Of a stretch of DNA of 64,000 nt, positions 53,001 through 62,049 are shown piece by piece; position 1 is the stretch's first letter; the number at the start of each line of letters is the position of its first letter. The position numbers were made by a program, and so were the translations under genes. Source of the stretch: Leishmania martiniquensis (Eukaryota; Euglenozoa; Kinetoplastea; Trypanosomatida; Trypanosomatidae); contig NC_090140.1 in NCBI RefSeq assembly GCF_017916325.1, positions 69,501-133,500 on the forward strand, written 5' to 3'. The notes beneath the pieces were generated by a model, which was given only the letters and a program-made list of their open reading frames with translations, was not told the origin of the DNA and did not search any database.

Positions 53001-55494
53001 TGAGGCCTACAGGCAGTACAGCGCTGATGTGTACAAGCGCGAGCAGCCGGCCGACGACGACAAGGACCAGGAGAAGGCCCCGGTGGACCCAGCGATGTAC
53101 CAGTCGACCTACGATGAGGCCTACAGGCAGTACAGCGCTGATGTGTACAAGCGCGAGCAGCCGGCCGACGACGACAAGGACCAGGAGAAGGCCCCGGTGG
53201 ACCCAGCGATGTACCAGTCGACCTACGATGAGGCCTACAAGCAGTACAGCGCTGATGTGTACAAGCGCGAGCAGCCGGCCGACGACGACAAGGACCAGGA
53301 GAAGGCCCCGGTAGACCCAGCGATGTACCAGTCGACACACCGCGAAGCCTACAGGCAGTACAGCGCTGATGTGTACAAGCGCGAGCAGCCGGCCGACGAC
53401 GACAAGGACCAGGAGAAGGCCCCGGTGGACCCAGCGATGTACCAGTCGACCTACGATGAGGCCTACAGGCAGTACAGCGCTGATGTGTACAAGCGCGAGC
53501 AGCCGGCCGACGACGACAAGGACCAGGAGAAGGCCCCGGTGGACCCAGCGATGTACCAGTCGACCTACGATGAGGCCTACAAGCAGTACAGCGCTGATGT
53601 GTACAAGCGCGAGCAGCCGGCCGACGACGACAAGGACCAGGAGAAGGCCCCGGTGGACCCAGCGATGTACCAGTCGACCTACGATGAGGCCTACAGGCAG
53701 TACAGCGCTGATGTGTACAAGCGCGAGCAGCCGGCCGACGACGACAAGGACCAGGAGAAGGCCCCGGTGGACCCGACGATGTACCAGTCGACCTACGATG
53801 AGGCCTACAGGCAGTACAGCGCTGATGTGTACAAGCGCGAGCAGCCGGCCGACGACGACAAGGACCAGGAGAAGGCCCCGGTGGACCCGACGATGTACCA
53901 GTCGACCTACGATGAGGCCTACAGGCAGTACAGCGCTGATGTGTACAAGCGCGAGCAGCCGGCCGACGACGACAAGGACCAGGAGAAGGCCCCGGTGGAC
54001 CCAGCGATGTACCAGTCGACCTACGATGAGGCCTACAGGCAGTACAGCGCTGATGTGTACAAGCGCGAGCAGCCGGCCGACGACGACAAGGACCAGGAGA
54101 AGGCCCCGGTGGACCCAGCGATGTACCAGTCGACCTACGATGAGGCCTACAGGCAGTACAGCGCTGATGTGTACAAGCGCGAGCAGCCGGCCGACGACGA
54201 CAAGGACCAGGAGAAGGCCCCGGTGGACCCAGCGATGTACCAGTCGACCTACGATGAGGCCTACAGGCAGTACAGCGCTGATGTGTACAAGCGCGAGCAG
54301 CCGGCCGACGACGACAAGGACCAGGAGAAGGCCCCGGTAGACCCAGCGATGTACCAGTCGACACACCGCGAAGCCTACAGGCAGTACAGCGCTGATGTGT
54401 ACAAGCGCGAGCAGCCGGCCGACGACGACAAGGACCAGGAGAAGGCCCCGGTGGACCCAGCGATGTACCAGTCGACCTACGATGAGGCCTACAGGCAGTA
54501 CAGCGCTGATGTGTACAAGCGCGAGCAGCCGGCCGACGACGACAAGGACCAGGAGAAGGCCCCGGTGGACCCAGCGATGTACCAGTCGACACACCGCGAA
54601 GCCTACAGGCAGTACAGCGCTGATGTGTACAAGCGCGAACAGCGGAATGAGAATGTTTGCGCTCCGGAAGAGGGCAGCGTAGGGTTGGACGGAGCGAGGA
54701 AGGTGTTTGGCCGAGGTGGACAAAGTGAAGCGACTGGGTCTCGTCGTGCAGAGGTTATCTCTGATGAGGCACACGCGGATGACGATGAGGTCTTAGAGGC
54801 GGCGGTGATTCCTAACTTACCGAGTTTGAGCAGAACCAGTGAACGGAGGCCGAGCAGCGCCGGAACGACGGGTGGCTCTTCGGTACGGGCTCCCACGGTT
54901 GCGAGCCAAGCGAAGAGCAGCGCTGCGCTGACGGCGAAAGCACAAGCAGCTGTGGTCTCCTCCTCCGTTGGGGTTGAAGGAGCAGGCAAAGAAAGGCCGA
55001 TAGAGGAGCACGTGGCCCCGCGGCCTCACCGTAAAGGAGAGTACGAAACGGAATACCGCGTGAACTACCGCCCGTTCAGTAAAAGGCCTACCCCTGTTGC
55101 GACTCCACGTCGTACGCAGGCGTGCGTTCATCATGTGGACCCAGCCTTTTACGTCACCACCTGCAAGTCCGCTTACGTGGCTCCACCACCGGCCCCGGTG
55201 CGTGCGACCTACACGCGGCCGACTGTGTCGGTGCGTCACGTGGACGCAGCTTTCTACACCACTACCTGCAAGTCTGCTTACGTGGCACCGGTAGGGACAC
55301 CGACGCCTGCGACTTCAGCCCGGCCGACGGTATCGGTGCGTCACGTGGACTCGGCCGTCTACACCACCACCTGCAGATCGACCTATGTGACGCCGGCACC
55401 GACACTGACGCGTGTCGGCTTCACGCGGCCGGCGGCAACTGTGCGCCATGTGGACGCTAGCATGTACGTCAGCACGAGCCGCGCCGCTTATTAG
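50083..55494 (+). CDS. repetitive microtubule-associated protein (MARP-like, 38-residue repeats)
   Basis: A protein of 1803 residues. A 49-residue unique N terminus (with TEYEDAYQW) leads into thirty-eight complete copies and one partial copy of a 38-residue unit, residues 50-1520. The consensus unit begins PVDPAMYQSTYDEAYRQYSA and continues DVYKREQPADDDKDQEKA. Then come about 160 unique, Ser/Ala-rich residues and a C-terminal domain (1684-1803) with four diverged 35-residue units (HVDAAFYTTTCKSAYVAP). The 38-residue tandem design is that of the T. brucei MARP microtubule-associated repetitive proteins, which bind the subpellicular microtubules of the cell body; the Leishmania counterpart lies near trypanothione reductase on chromosome 5. 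The repeat region is acidic at DDDKDQE and aromatic elsewhere. The copy number is the assembled number and may differ in the cell. Confidence 0.93.
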   Translation: MSSTTTAFAHPRLSARHAPDKTEYEDAYQWRGLPMTTHHDGDNVTTENPPVDPAMYQSTYDEAYRQYSADVYKREQPADDDKDQEKAPVDPAMYQSTYDEAYRQYSADVYKREQPADDDKDQEKAPVDPAMYQSTYDEAYRQYSADVYKREQPADDDKDQEKAPVDPAMYQSTHREAYRQYSADVYKREQPADDDKDQEKAPVDPAMYQSTYDEAYRQYSADVYKREQPADDDKDQEKAPVDPAMYQSTYDEAYRQYSADVYKREQPADDDKDQEKAPVDPAMYQSTHREAYRQYSADVYKREQPADDDKDQEKAPVDPAMYQSTYDEAYRQYSADVYKREQPADDDKDQEKAPVDPAMYQSTYDEAYRQYSADVYKREQPADDDKDQEKAPVDPAMYQSTHREAYRQYSADVYKREQPADDDKDQEKAPVDPAMYQSTYDEAYRQYSADVYKREQPADDDKDQEKAPVDPAMYQSTYDEAYRQYSADVYKREQPADDDKDQEKAPVDPAMYQSTYDEAYRQYSADVYKREQPADDDKDQEKAPVDPAMYQSTYDEAYRQYSADVYKREQPADDDKDQEKAPVDPAMYQSTYDEAYRQYSADVYKREQPADDDKDQEKAPVDPAMYQSTYDEAYRQYSADVYKREQPADDDKDQEKAPVDPAMYQSTYDEAYKQYSADVYKREQPADDDKDQEKAPVDPTMYQSTYDEAYRQYSADVYKREQPADDDKDQEKAPVDPAMYQSTYDEAYRQYSADVYKREQPADDDKDQEKAPVDPAMYQSTYDEAYRQYSADVYKREQPADDDKDQEKAPVDPAMYQSTHREAYRQYSADVYKREQPADDDKDQEKAPVDPAMYQSTYDEAYRQYSADVYKREQPADDDKDQEKAPVDPAMYQSTHREAYRQYSADVYKREQPADDDKDQEKAPVDPAMYQSTYDEAYRQYSADVYKREQPADDDKDQEKAPVDPAMYQSTYDEAYRQYSADVYKREQPADDDKDQEKAPVDPAMYQSTYDEAYRQYSADVYKREQPADDDKDQEKAPVDPAMYQSTYDEAYKQYSADVYKREQPADDDKDQEKAPVDPAMYQSTHREAYRQYSADVYKREQPADDDKDQEKAPVDPAMYQSTYDEAYRQYSADVYKREQPADDDKDQEKAPVDPAMYQSTYDEAYKQYSADVYKREQPADDDKDQEKAPVDPAMYQSTYDEAYRQYSADVYKREQPADDDKDQEKAPVDPTMYQSTYDEAYRQYSADVYKREQPADDDKDQEKAPVDPTMYQSTYDEAYRQYSADVYKREQPADDDKDQEKAPVDPAMYQSTYDEAYRQYSADVYKREQPADDDKDQEKAPVDPAMYQSTYDEAYRQYSADVYKREQPADDDKDQEKAPVDPAMYQSTYDEAYRQYSADVYKREQPADDDKDQEKAPVDPAMYQSTHREAYRQYSADVYKREQPADDDKDQEKAPVDPAMYQSTYDEAYRQYSADVYKREQPADDDKDQEKAPVDPAMYQSTHREAYRQYSADVYKREQRNENVCAPEEGSVGLDGARKVFGRGGQSEATGSRRAEVISDEAHADDDEVLEAAVIPNLPSLSRTSERRPSSAGTTGGSSVRAPTVASQAKSSAALTAKAQAAVVSSSVGVEGAGKERPIEEHVAPRPHRKGEYETEYRVNYRPFSKRPTPVATPRRTQACVHHVDPAFYVTTCKSAYVAPPPAPVRATYTRPTVSVRHVDAAFYTTTCKSAYVAPVGTPTPATSARPTVSVRHVDSAVYTTTCRSTYVTPAPTLTRVGFTRPAATVRHVDASMYVSTSRAAY
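50230..54642 (+). repeat. tandem array of 114-bp units, 38 complete plus a partial
   Basis: Counting from the CCG at 50230 to the CCG at 54562 gives exactly 38 units of 114 bp; an 81-bp partial unit follows. Units are nearly identical. Protein variants: THRE for TYDE in units 4, 7, 10, 21, 23, 28, 37 and the partial 39; AYKQ for AYRQ in 17, 27 and 30; PTMY for PAMY in 18, 32 and 33. A GTA/GTG switch at the Val codon is the main silent difference. Array length may be affected by assembly. Confidence 0.97.
55132..55491 (+). repeat. four diverged 35-residue C-terminal repeats
   Basis: Units start at 55132, 55237, 55342 and 55447 (105-bp spacing); the last is cut short by the stop. Each starts HVD-x-A-x-Y and has S/T-T and a later A-Y or T-Y. 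The core V-D-x-A-x-Y-x-(S/T)-T-x3-A-Y is also found in the 38-residue unit, so both repeat types probably share an ancestor. Confidence 0.88.
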
Positions 55495-58400
55495 ACTGCG
55501 ACGCCGCTCCTCGGCCCCAGATGAGATGCTGAAATGGGAATGGATGGAACGGTGGAAGGAAGGGAGGGCGCAGGGCGGCGGTTCCTCCCACTCACCCTCT
55601 CCGCGTCCCTCTCATTCGGCATGGCGTGCGCGCGAGCGCTCTCTCGCCTGCCGGCATTCTTTGGTTGTACTCTCTCGACAAGAGTGCTGTATGGTGCGCG
55701 ATGCCTCTTCCGCCTCTCACCTCCTCCTCCGCCACCCCCACAGACACACACACAGAGAGAGAGACGGACAGGCGCAGACATATTTCAGTCGTGGTGGTAT
55801 GAAGCTGCCCGTGTCCCTCTTCCGCGGTGTGTTGATGGCCGTTCTTTCTCGCCATGGCACTCTTCTTTACCCGTCCCCTCTCCGCCTCTCAACGCTGTAT
55901 CGCCTCACGTCTGTGTTCTGTGCTCCCGTCCTTCTCCTACCCTTACCTTCGTTTCCTATGGGACCGCTCGTGCGTCGCCTCGAGGGCATGCACTTCTCCC
56001 TCCCTCCCTCCCCCCTCTCTCTCTCGGCCAAGCATCATCTCGTGGTTAGACTTTTCTTGTGTTTACACACGCACGCACGCAAGCACAAAGCGTTCGTGTA
56101 CACGCGCGTTCGCCCCTCCCCCTCCCCCTCCCCCACACACACAAGTAACCTCCCGTCCCCTCCCCCTCTCTCGTCCCTCTGTCTGACCTCCTGTACCGCT
56201 TTCGATCCCTCTCTGCCTGTCTCTCTTTCTCTCTCACACTTTCTCTAATATATATATATTTCTTTGAGCTCTTTTTGTTCGTTTCACCACCGCCGCCACT
56301 GCCGCCAAATTTCCTTTTTCTTCGTGAGCTCTGTATGTGTATGTGTGTGCACGAGGAAACCCTCTGACCCCCCCTCCCTCTCTGCGTTTTGGTACTGTGC
56401 GGTACGTTTGTATCTGACCGTCGCTATCGCCCTCCCCTCCCACCGCATTGCTGCCTTTCATGTAGCGTTTCTTCTTTCTCTCTTCTTTTTTCTTTCGCCG
56501 TTGTTCCCCCAGATGGGCGCTGGCCATTCATCGCCCCCCCCTACCCCCACACACAGACCCTCTCCTCACCTCTCCCCTCTCCCTGTATCGATGGAAGCGC
56601 CAGGCGAGTGCGCGAGGAATTCAGTGGGAGTGGATCGCATTGACGCCTGGGACCACGAGAACTGCGCCAGCTGCTACTCCACTGTGCGGCTGACTCGTTA
56701 GGGGCGGGATGTCGCTATGCACAGCGCGCCCCATCCTCGATCGGCCACCGCATCAGTCGCGGTGCTCACCGCAGAGAACCACACCCCTATGCGGTCTTCC
56801 CTCCCTCCCCTCTCAACGCCCGCTAACCCCCGTCGCTCTTCTCTGTATTTTGTGGTGGGTGTGCTTATTGTCCTCACGCACTCTTCCCTTCGACCTTTTT
56901 TTCGCGCTCTGTATCGTGGCCCTTACGATTTTTTTTGGTGTGTGTGTGTCTGTCTGTGTGTGTGTGTGTGCACGCGTGTCGCACTGGAGGGAGGACAAGA
57001 AGGGCTGTGGCATACACACATATACACGCATATATATGCGTATATATATATATGTGTGTATATATATGCAGAGAGAGAGAGGCGGAGAAGGAAGAGAAGG
57101 GATGAAAGGAAGTGGGCATCGCAGTGAAGCGCTTGACCTATACCAAGTCAGGATGGGGGGCGGGGGCGGGGAGAGCGCTATCGGAGCGTAGTTATTTGCA
57201 GCATGTGTCGGCGCGCATGCGTGACACGCTCGATCACGCGCTTCACTCTGCGCCCCTTCCCCTTTGTTCTCGCCGTCCTGTCCCTCTCGCGAGCGCCCTC
57301 TTACAGGCTCGGCGGAGAGTTCTCCCCGCCCGTGAGCGAACAGAGCTGCGGACGGTGATGCGGAAACGCTGCCATGACCGCATCAGCGGTCTCGTGCACC
57401 TATCGCCCTCGTCGTCGCTTCCGTGTCGCCTTCATAGGTTGGCTCCCCCCTCCCTCCCTCTCCCTCCCATCGCTCTCACGCCCTCCCCTTCCTCGCGCCC
57501 ACACACCTATGCGCACACACATACACATACAGTGTGATAGGCGGAGGACTTGTGAGGTGCCCTCACGCGGAGAGGCGCCCCTCGCCCTCCCCCCTGTTTA
57601 TGTGTTCGCTTTTTATTCTCCGCCCCTGAGGATGTATCGGTGTGCGAGCCCAAGCCACGAAGCTTTGAAGTGAAGCAAAAAAAAAACATGAACGCAAGCG
57701 GCACAGGTGTGAGGGAGGAGAGAGAAAGAGGCACGTCAGGACGTGCATAAAAGGGTGCAGAGGCACGTGGATGTGGGTGGCCGCCTTTGTGTGGTGAGAG
57801 AGGAGGGCTGAGAAAACGTCGGCCCGATTCGCTTAGGGGGGTGGCTCGCGTAGTTTCCTGCTCTCCCTCCTGCATCTGAGGGTCGCCACCTCTGCCTCCA
57901 CGCCTGCAGCTCATCCCAGAAATCGTTACGAGGGAGAGCATCCTGGTCGCAGGCGCGCCTTTGTCTGCTACTGCACCGTTACTTGAAGCCCCATCCTCGA
58001 TTCCTATCGCAGCTCTGACCCTCTCTCTCTCTCCCACGCACGCACGCACGCAAACAGCCCCAGTCTCCATCTCTTCCCCACCACCACCACCACCACGCCT
58101 CGGTGCACTACTCTCTGCGTCTCCCTGTCCGTCTTGAGGCGTGTGCGCCGGCCACGTCATCTGCTCTTCCGCCTTCTACCCTCCCTTCCCCCTTCCCGAA
58201 ACGATCCAGACAGCTGGAGAAATAGGCGCTGACGCGCCTATTCGCACCGTTGCACGACCCACCACACCTCATCATTACCGCTATACATACACACAAAAAG
58301 TACGCGCTGGGCTGAGAGAAGATACGCGCACCCCAAAGGACGCAGGCACTGCTCTTTGCAACAAGAAGCGTCGCACAACACCATCGTCGGCATCCAACCG

Positions 58401-59697
58401 CGAGGGAGGCTGGAGGTCGCAGCGAGCAGGCGGGAGGGTCGTCACCTCTTAAAAACAAAGCCTTCTGCACTGTACGCACACCTCCTCCCACCCCCTTTTT
58501 TCCTCTCTTCCTCCCCTCTCTCTATCTATTGCGCACTGCCTCTACCTGTCCCATCAGGGCTTCCTTTTCCCTGGCACAGCCAATCGCATCGCGTCATCGT
58601 AGACCCATCCGTTAGCACACACGCCACACGCACCAGGGGGAGAGAGAGACAGAGGCGGAGGCAGCGGCAAAGATAAGCGTTAGCGATACGCTGCAGTCTC
58701 CTCACGCATCCCTCTTCTACTTCGCACCAGAAGCTTTCTCTGGCTGTGTGTGCGTGTGCGCCACTGCTCCCACAGGGGGTGCCTCTGTGCTTTCTTCACG
58801 GGAGAGGGAGTGCAGAGAATTGCTGAGGCTTCGAAGAAGAAAAAGGCTGACGGCGGCATCTTAGGTTGCACGCAAGGAGGAAAGAGCGAGAGCCTCTTCC
58901 CCACTCAGCCCCTTAACGCACACACACACACACCATCACCACCCCCTTGTCTCTGCTGCCTGTCAGTACTGTTCATACACACACAGACGCACTCCATCTT
59001 TGCTCCGCACTTTCGCTCGCCTCGTTTTTCCTTTGTCGTAAGATTACGTGTGTGGGTGTGCTCACCTCCGCCGCCCCCTCTGTCAGTTGTTCGCTCGCCG
59101 CCCCTCCTTCTGTCGTCCTTTTCCCTTCGATCTTCTCCCACGCCCCTCCCCCCTCCTCTGCCTGTGTTGGTGCAGCACGCAAGCACACGCAAACCGTCCC
59201 GCACCTGCCCCCGCCCCAGCACGCCTCTACACCCCCAAATTTACCTCTCCCTCCCTCTCTCTTCCTCCCTCTTCCTCCCTCCCTCCCCACACACACACAC
59301 ACTTCTCTGCTACCACCGCTGCGGCGCTCCCTCTCTCTCTCCCTCATCTCCCCCTCCGCCTTTGTTTGTTTCTCCTCTGGGCACTCTCCACGAATTGGGT
59401 GCCTGTCTGTCTGTGTCTGTGTTTGTGTGTGTGCCGCGTCGCAGGCGCTGCCTCTTTTCGCCCTGCTGAGCTCCACGAGGCGTCAGGCGACACTGCGGCG
59501 ATAGAGGCAAGTGAAATTGCAACGAGCCACTTCACCGTCGCTCCCCTCCTAGTCCCTCTCACCCCGGCCCCCCCTCCCTCCCTCCCTCCGCACACACACC
59601 TACACCGACCCACTTAATCAGCCAACTGCTGCTGTCACTGGCGCAGAACAGAGTGAGCGCAACGCATTCGCGGACGCCACGCACGCCCTCCCCTCCA
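55495..59697 (+). other. 4.2-kb gene-free interval
   Basis: No supported gene. It is dominated by CT-rich tracts (55580-55620, 56110-56240, 56530-56590, 59080-59160, 59240-59290), (CA) runs, (TA)n at 56247-56260 and a complex TA/TG tract at 57020-57067, and a poly-A run at 57675-57686. The translations of open frames are low-complexity Pro/Ser/Leu/His-rich. It probably contains the long 3'UTR of the repetitive protein and the kinase leader. Confidence 0.55.
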
Positions 59698-62049
59698 ATG
59701 ACCTCTCGCTCCTACTACGGCGGCACCGGGACGACGGCAGTGGTGCCACACAGCATCAGCATCTCCACCGCTGAAGCCGTACCGTCGCAAGAGCCGTCGT
59801 CGTTTGCGCAGCTCCCGCCGAGTCAGCAGCAACACGAGTCGAACTTCAGCCCAGCAACTGCCTCGTCGACCGCGAGCTTGAACAGTACAATGAACAGGAA
59901 GTACTCCTCTGCTTCGGCGGTCGTGGGACCATCGCACATCGGCATCAGTGACAGTATCGGGGCAGCAGCAGGAGCGAGCGGAAATGAGCGCGGACTTTGG
60001 AGCAGCTCTTTATCTGCGGCCGCGCCGCGCAACAGCAGCGTGGCCATCAAGGGCGGCGACTACCCTCCAGAGCAGTCGCACCAGCAGCCATCGCATCCCT
60101 TGCCACTGTCGAACAGCACAGATGAAGACGATGACACGCAGAACGCGGCGGCCAACGAGCAGCTTGAGTACTGTGGCGTGCGCCTCCTCCCTGGGGTGGA
60201 GCAGATCGACTTCGACGAGGGTTACTACGTCGGCACGATCGATGAGAATGGCGAAATGGCTGGCTACGGCAAGGCAACGTGGCACAGCGGTGACACGTAC
60301 GAAGGCGAGTGGCTAAACGGCATGATGCACGGCAAGGGCACGTACACCTGGGCGGATGGCGACTACTACCACGGCGAGTACGTGAGAGGCCGGATGGAGG
60401 GTTGTGGCGAGATGAAGGACGCCACAGGCCTGTACACAGGTGAGTGGGCAGACGACATGCGGCAAGGCTACGGGCGCATGGTGTACTCTGGCGGTAACGT
60501 CTACGAGGGCGAGTGGCTGGCAGGCATGCGGCACGGCACCGGCAAGCTCATCGAGCCCGCTGCTCACATCACGTACGAGGGCGAGTTCAACCGGAACGAA
60601 AAAGAGGGTCGCGGTGTGCAGACGAACGCCGAGGGCGACGTCTACGAGGGCGAGTTCGCGCGCGGCAAGCCCAACGGCCGCGGCACTTACCTCTGGGCCG
60701 ACGGTGCACGCTACATTGGCATGTTCAAAGACGGCGTCAAGCACGGTGACGGGTGCGAGTGGCTCGCCAATGGTGACTGGGTTGCTGGACTCTTTGTTGA
60801 CGGCGAGCACGTCGATAGCCAGTCGACGTGCCACAAAGCTACGGTGCTCACGACGGCAAGCAGCGACGCTGAGGAAGAAAGCGAGGGTGAGGCGGGCGAG
60901 GGCGGTGCTGCCGGCAGACTAGGAAACGCTAGCCTCTCCGACACCACTGTGGCCGCTGTACTCGCACCTCTTGACGCCGAGAAGCTGCGCCGCATCGCTG
61001 ACCAAGCGAACGCCTCGCCTTTCTCGATGAGCACGTCGGCGACGAAGATGAGGGCTCCCAAGAGCGCCTCGCGCAAGACCAGCCACGAGGGCGACCAAGA
61101 ATCCAGCGACCCGGGTGAGGTGCCTGCCGAGGAGGTAGCATCGCCGTTCTCGCGCGCCCTAGCCGCTCCACAGATTCTGCTAGATGACAGCGACCTCGAA
61201 GGCTGGACGCCGCTTAAGACAATAGGCAAGGGTAGCTTTGGTGCTGTGTACACGGCGCTTCTGCGCAACGGCCGCACGGTATGCTGCAAGGTGATCGAGC
61301 TCGGCAGCGTTGAGAGCGAGGAGGAAATGGATAAGCTGCGCAACGAGATTGCGCTGATGAAGCGGTTGCGGCACCCGAACTGCGTTCAGTACTACGGCAG
61401 TCTCGAGGATAAGGCGAAGAACACGCTGAACATTTTCATGGAGTACGTCAGTGGCGGCACCCTCACGAGCTTCGTGGCAAAATTCAAGATGATACCGCTC
61501 AACACACTGCGGCAGTGGATATACCAGATGGTCTGCGGCGTGAAATATCTGCACCAGTGCGGCATCGTGCACCGAGACATCAAGGGCGATAACGTGCTCG
61601 TCTCTGTCGACGGCATTGTGAAGCTGGCAGACTTTGGTTGTAGCAAGGCGATCGACGATGTCTGCAGCGCCACGCACGGCTGCTCGACAATGGTCGGCAC
61701 GCCGTACTGGATGGCGCCGGAGGTGATCAAGTGCGAGGCCGGCGGCTACGGCATGAAGAGCGACATCTGGTCCATTGGGTGTACAATCGTCGAGATGCTG
61801 ACAGGGAAGCCGCCGTGGCCGGAGTGCAACTCGATGTGGGCTGCCGTGTACAAAATCGCTAACTCTACCGGGTTGCCAACGGAGATACCGGACGACGTGG
61901 ACCCGCAGCTGATGGACCTCCTGGAAAGGTGCTTTGAGCGCAACCCGAAGCTGCGCCCAACGGCGGAAGAGATGCTGAAACACCCGTTCCTGGCGAGGGT
62001 GGCCGAGAGCGTGACGTCGCCCAGAGAGGGGGGGAGCAGGCGCGAGTGA
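59698..62049 (+). CDS. MORN-repeat protein kinase, MEKK (STE11)-like
   Basis: A protein of 783 residues from ATG 59698. Residues 1-165 are Ser/Thr-rich and disordered. Residues 176-368 hold about eight MORN repeats (YEGEWLNGMMHGKGTYTW, YHGEYVRGRMEGCGEM, YTGEWADDMRQGYGRM, YEGEFARGKPNGRGTYLW), which bind membranes or lipids. After a Ser/Ala linker the kinase domain spans about 503-770: GKGSFG at 510-515, catalytic lysine K531 in VCCKV, HRDIKGDN with D627, DFG at D645, activation segment GTPYWMAPEVI, and the subdomain XI region RPTAEEMLKHPFL. HRDIKGDN and GTPYWMAPEV place it with MAPK kinase kinases (MEKK). All catalytic residues are present. The MORN part suggests that the kinase is held at a membrane or cytoskeletal site. 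The substrate is unknown. Confidence 0.95.
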   Translation: MTSRSYYGGTGTTAVVPHSISISTAEAVPSQEPSSFAQLPPSQQQHESNFSPATASSTASLNSTMNRKYSSASAVVGPSHIGISDSIGAAAGASGNERGLWSSSLSAAAPRNSSVAIKGGDYPPEQSHQQPSHPLPLSNSTDEDDDTQNAAANEQLEYCGVRLLPGVEQIDFDEGYYVGTIDENGEMAGYGKATWHSGDTYEGEWLNGMMHGKGTYTWADGDYYHGEYVRGRMEGCGEMKDATGLYTGEWADDMRQGYGRMVYSGGNVYEGEWLAGMRHGTGKLIEPAAHITYEGEFNRNEKEGRGVQTNAEGDVYEGEFARGKPNGRGTYLWADGARYIGMFKDGVKHGDGCEWLANGDWVAGLFVDGEHVDSQSTCHKATVLTTASSDAEEESEGEAGEGGAAGRLGNASLSDTTVAAVLAPLDAEKLRRIADQANASPFSMSTSATKMRAPKSASRKTSHEGDQESSDPGEVPAEEVASPFSRALAAPQILLDDSDLEGWTPLKTIGKGSFGAVYTALLRNGRTVCCKVIELGSVESEEEMDKLRNEIALMKRLRHPNCVQYYGSLEDKAKNTLNIFMEYVSGGTLTSFVAKFKMIPLNTLRQWIYQMVCGVKYLHQCGIVHRDIKGDNVLVSVDGIVKLADFGCSKAIDDVCSATHGCSTMVGTPYWMAPEVIKCEAGGYGMKSDIWSIGCTIVEMLTGKPPWPECNSMWAAVYKIANSTGLPTEIPDDVDPQLMDLLERCFERNPKLRPTAEEMLKHPFLARVAESVTSPREGGSRRE

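Noticed and set aside
50230..54642. CRISPR-like or satellite interpretation of the regular array
   Set aside because: Units are contiguous, in frame, without spacers, and lie within one long coding sequence of a eukaryote.
50035..54774. A 1579-codon open frame on the minus strand across the repeat array, and a second one at 50213-54592
   Set aside because: The 114-bp period is a multiple of three, so any frame without a stop in one unit stays open through all copies. The plus frame has unique N- and C-terminal domains and matches a known family.
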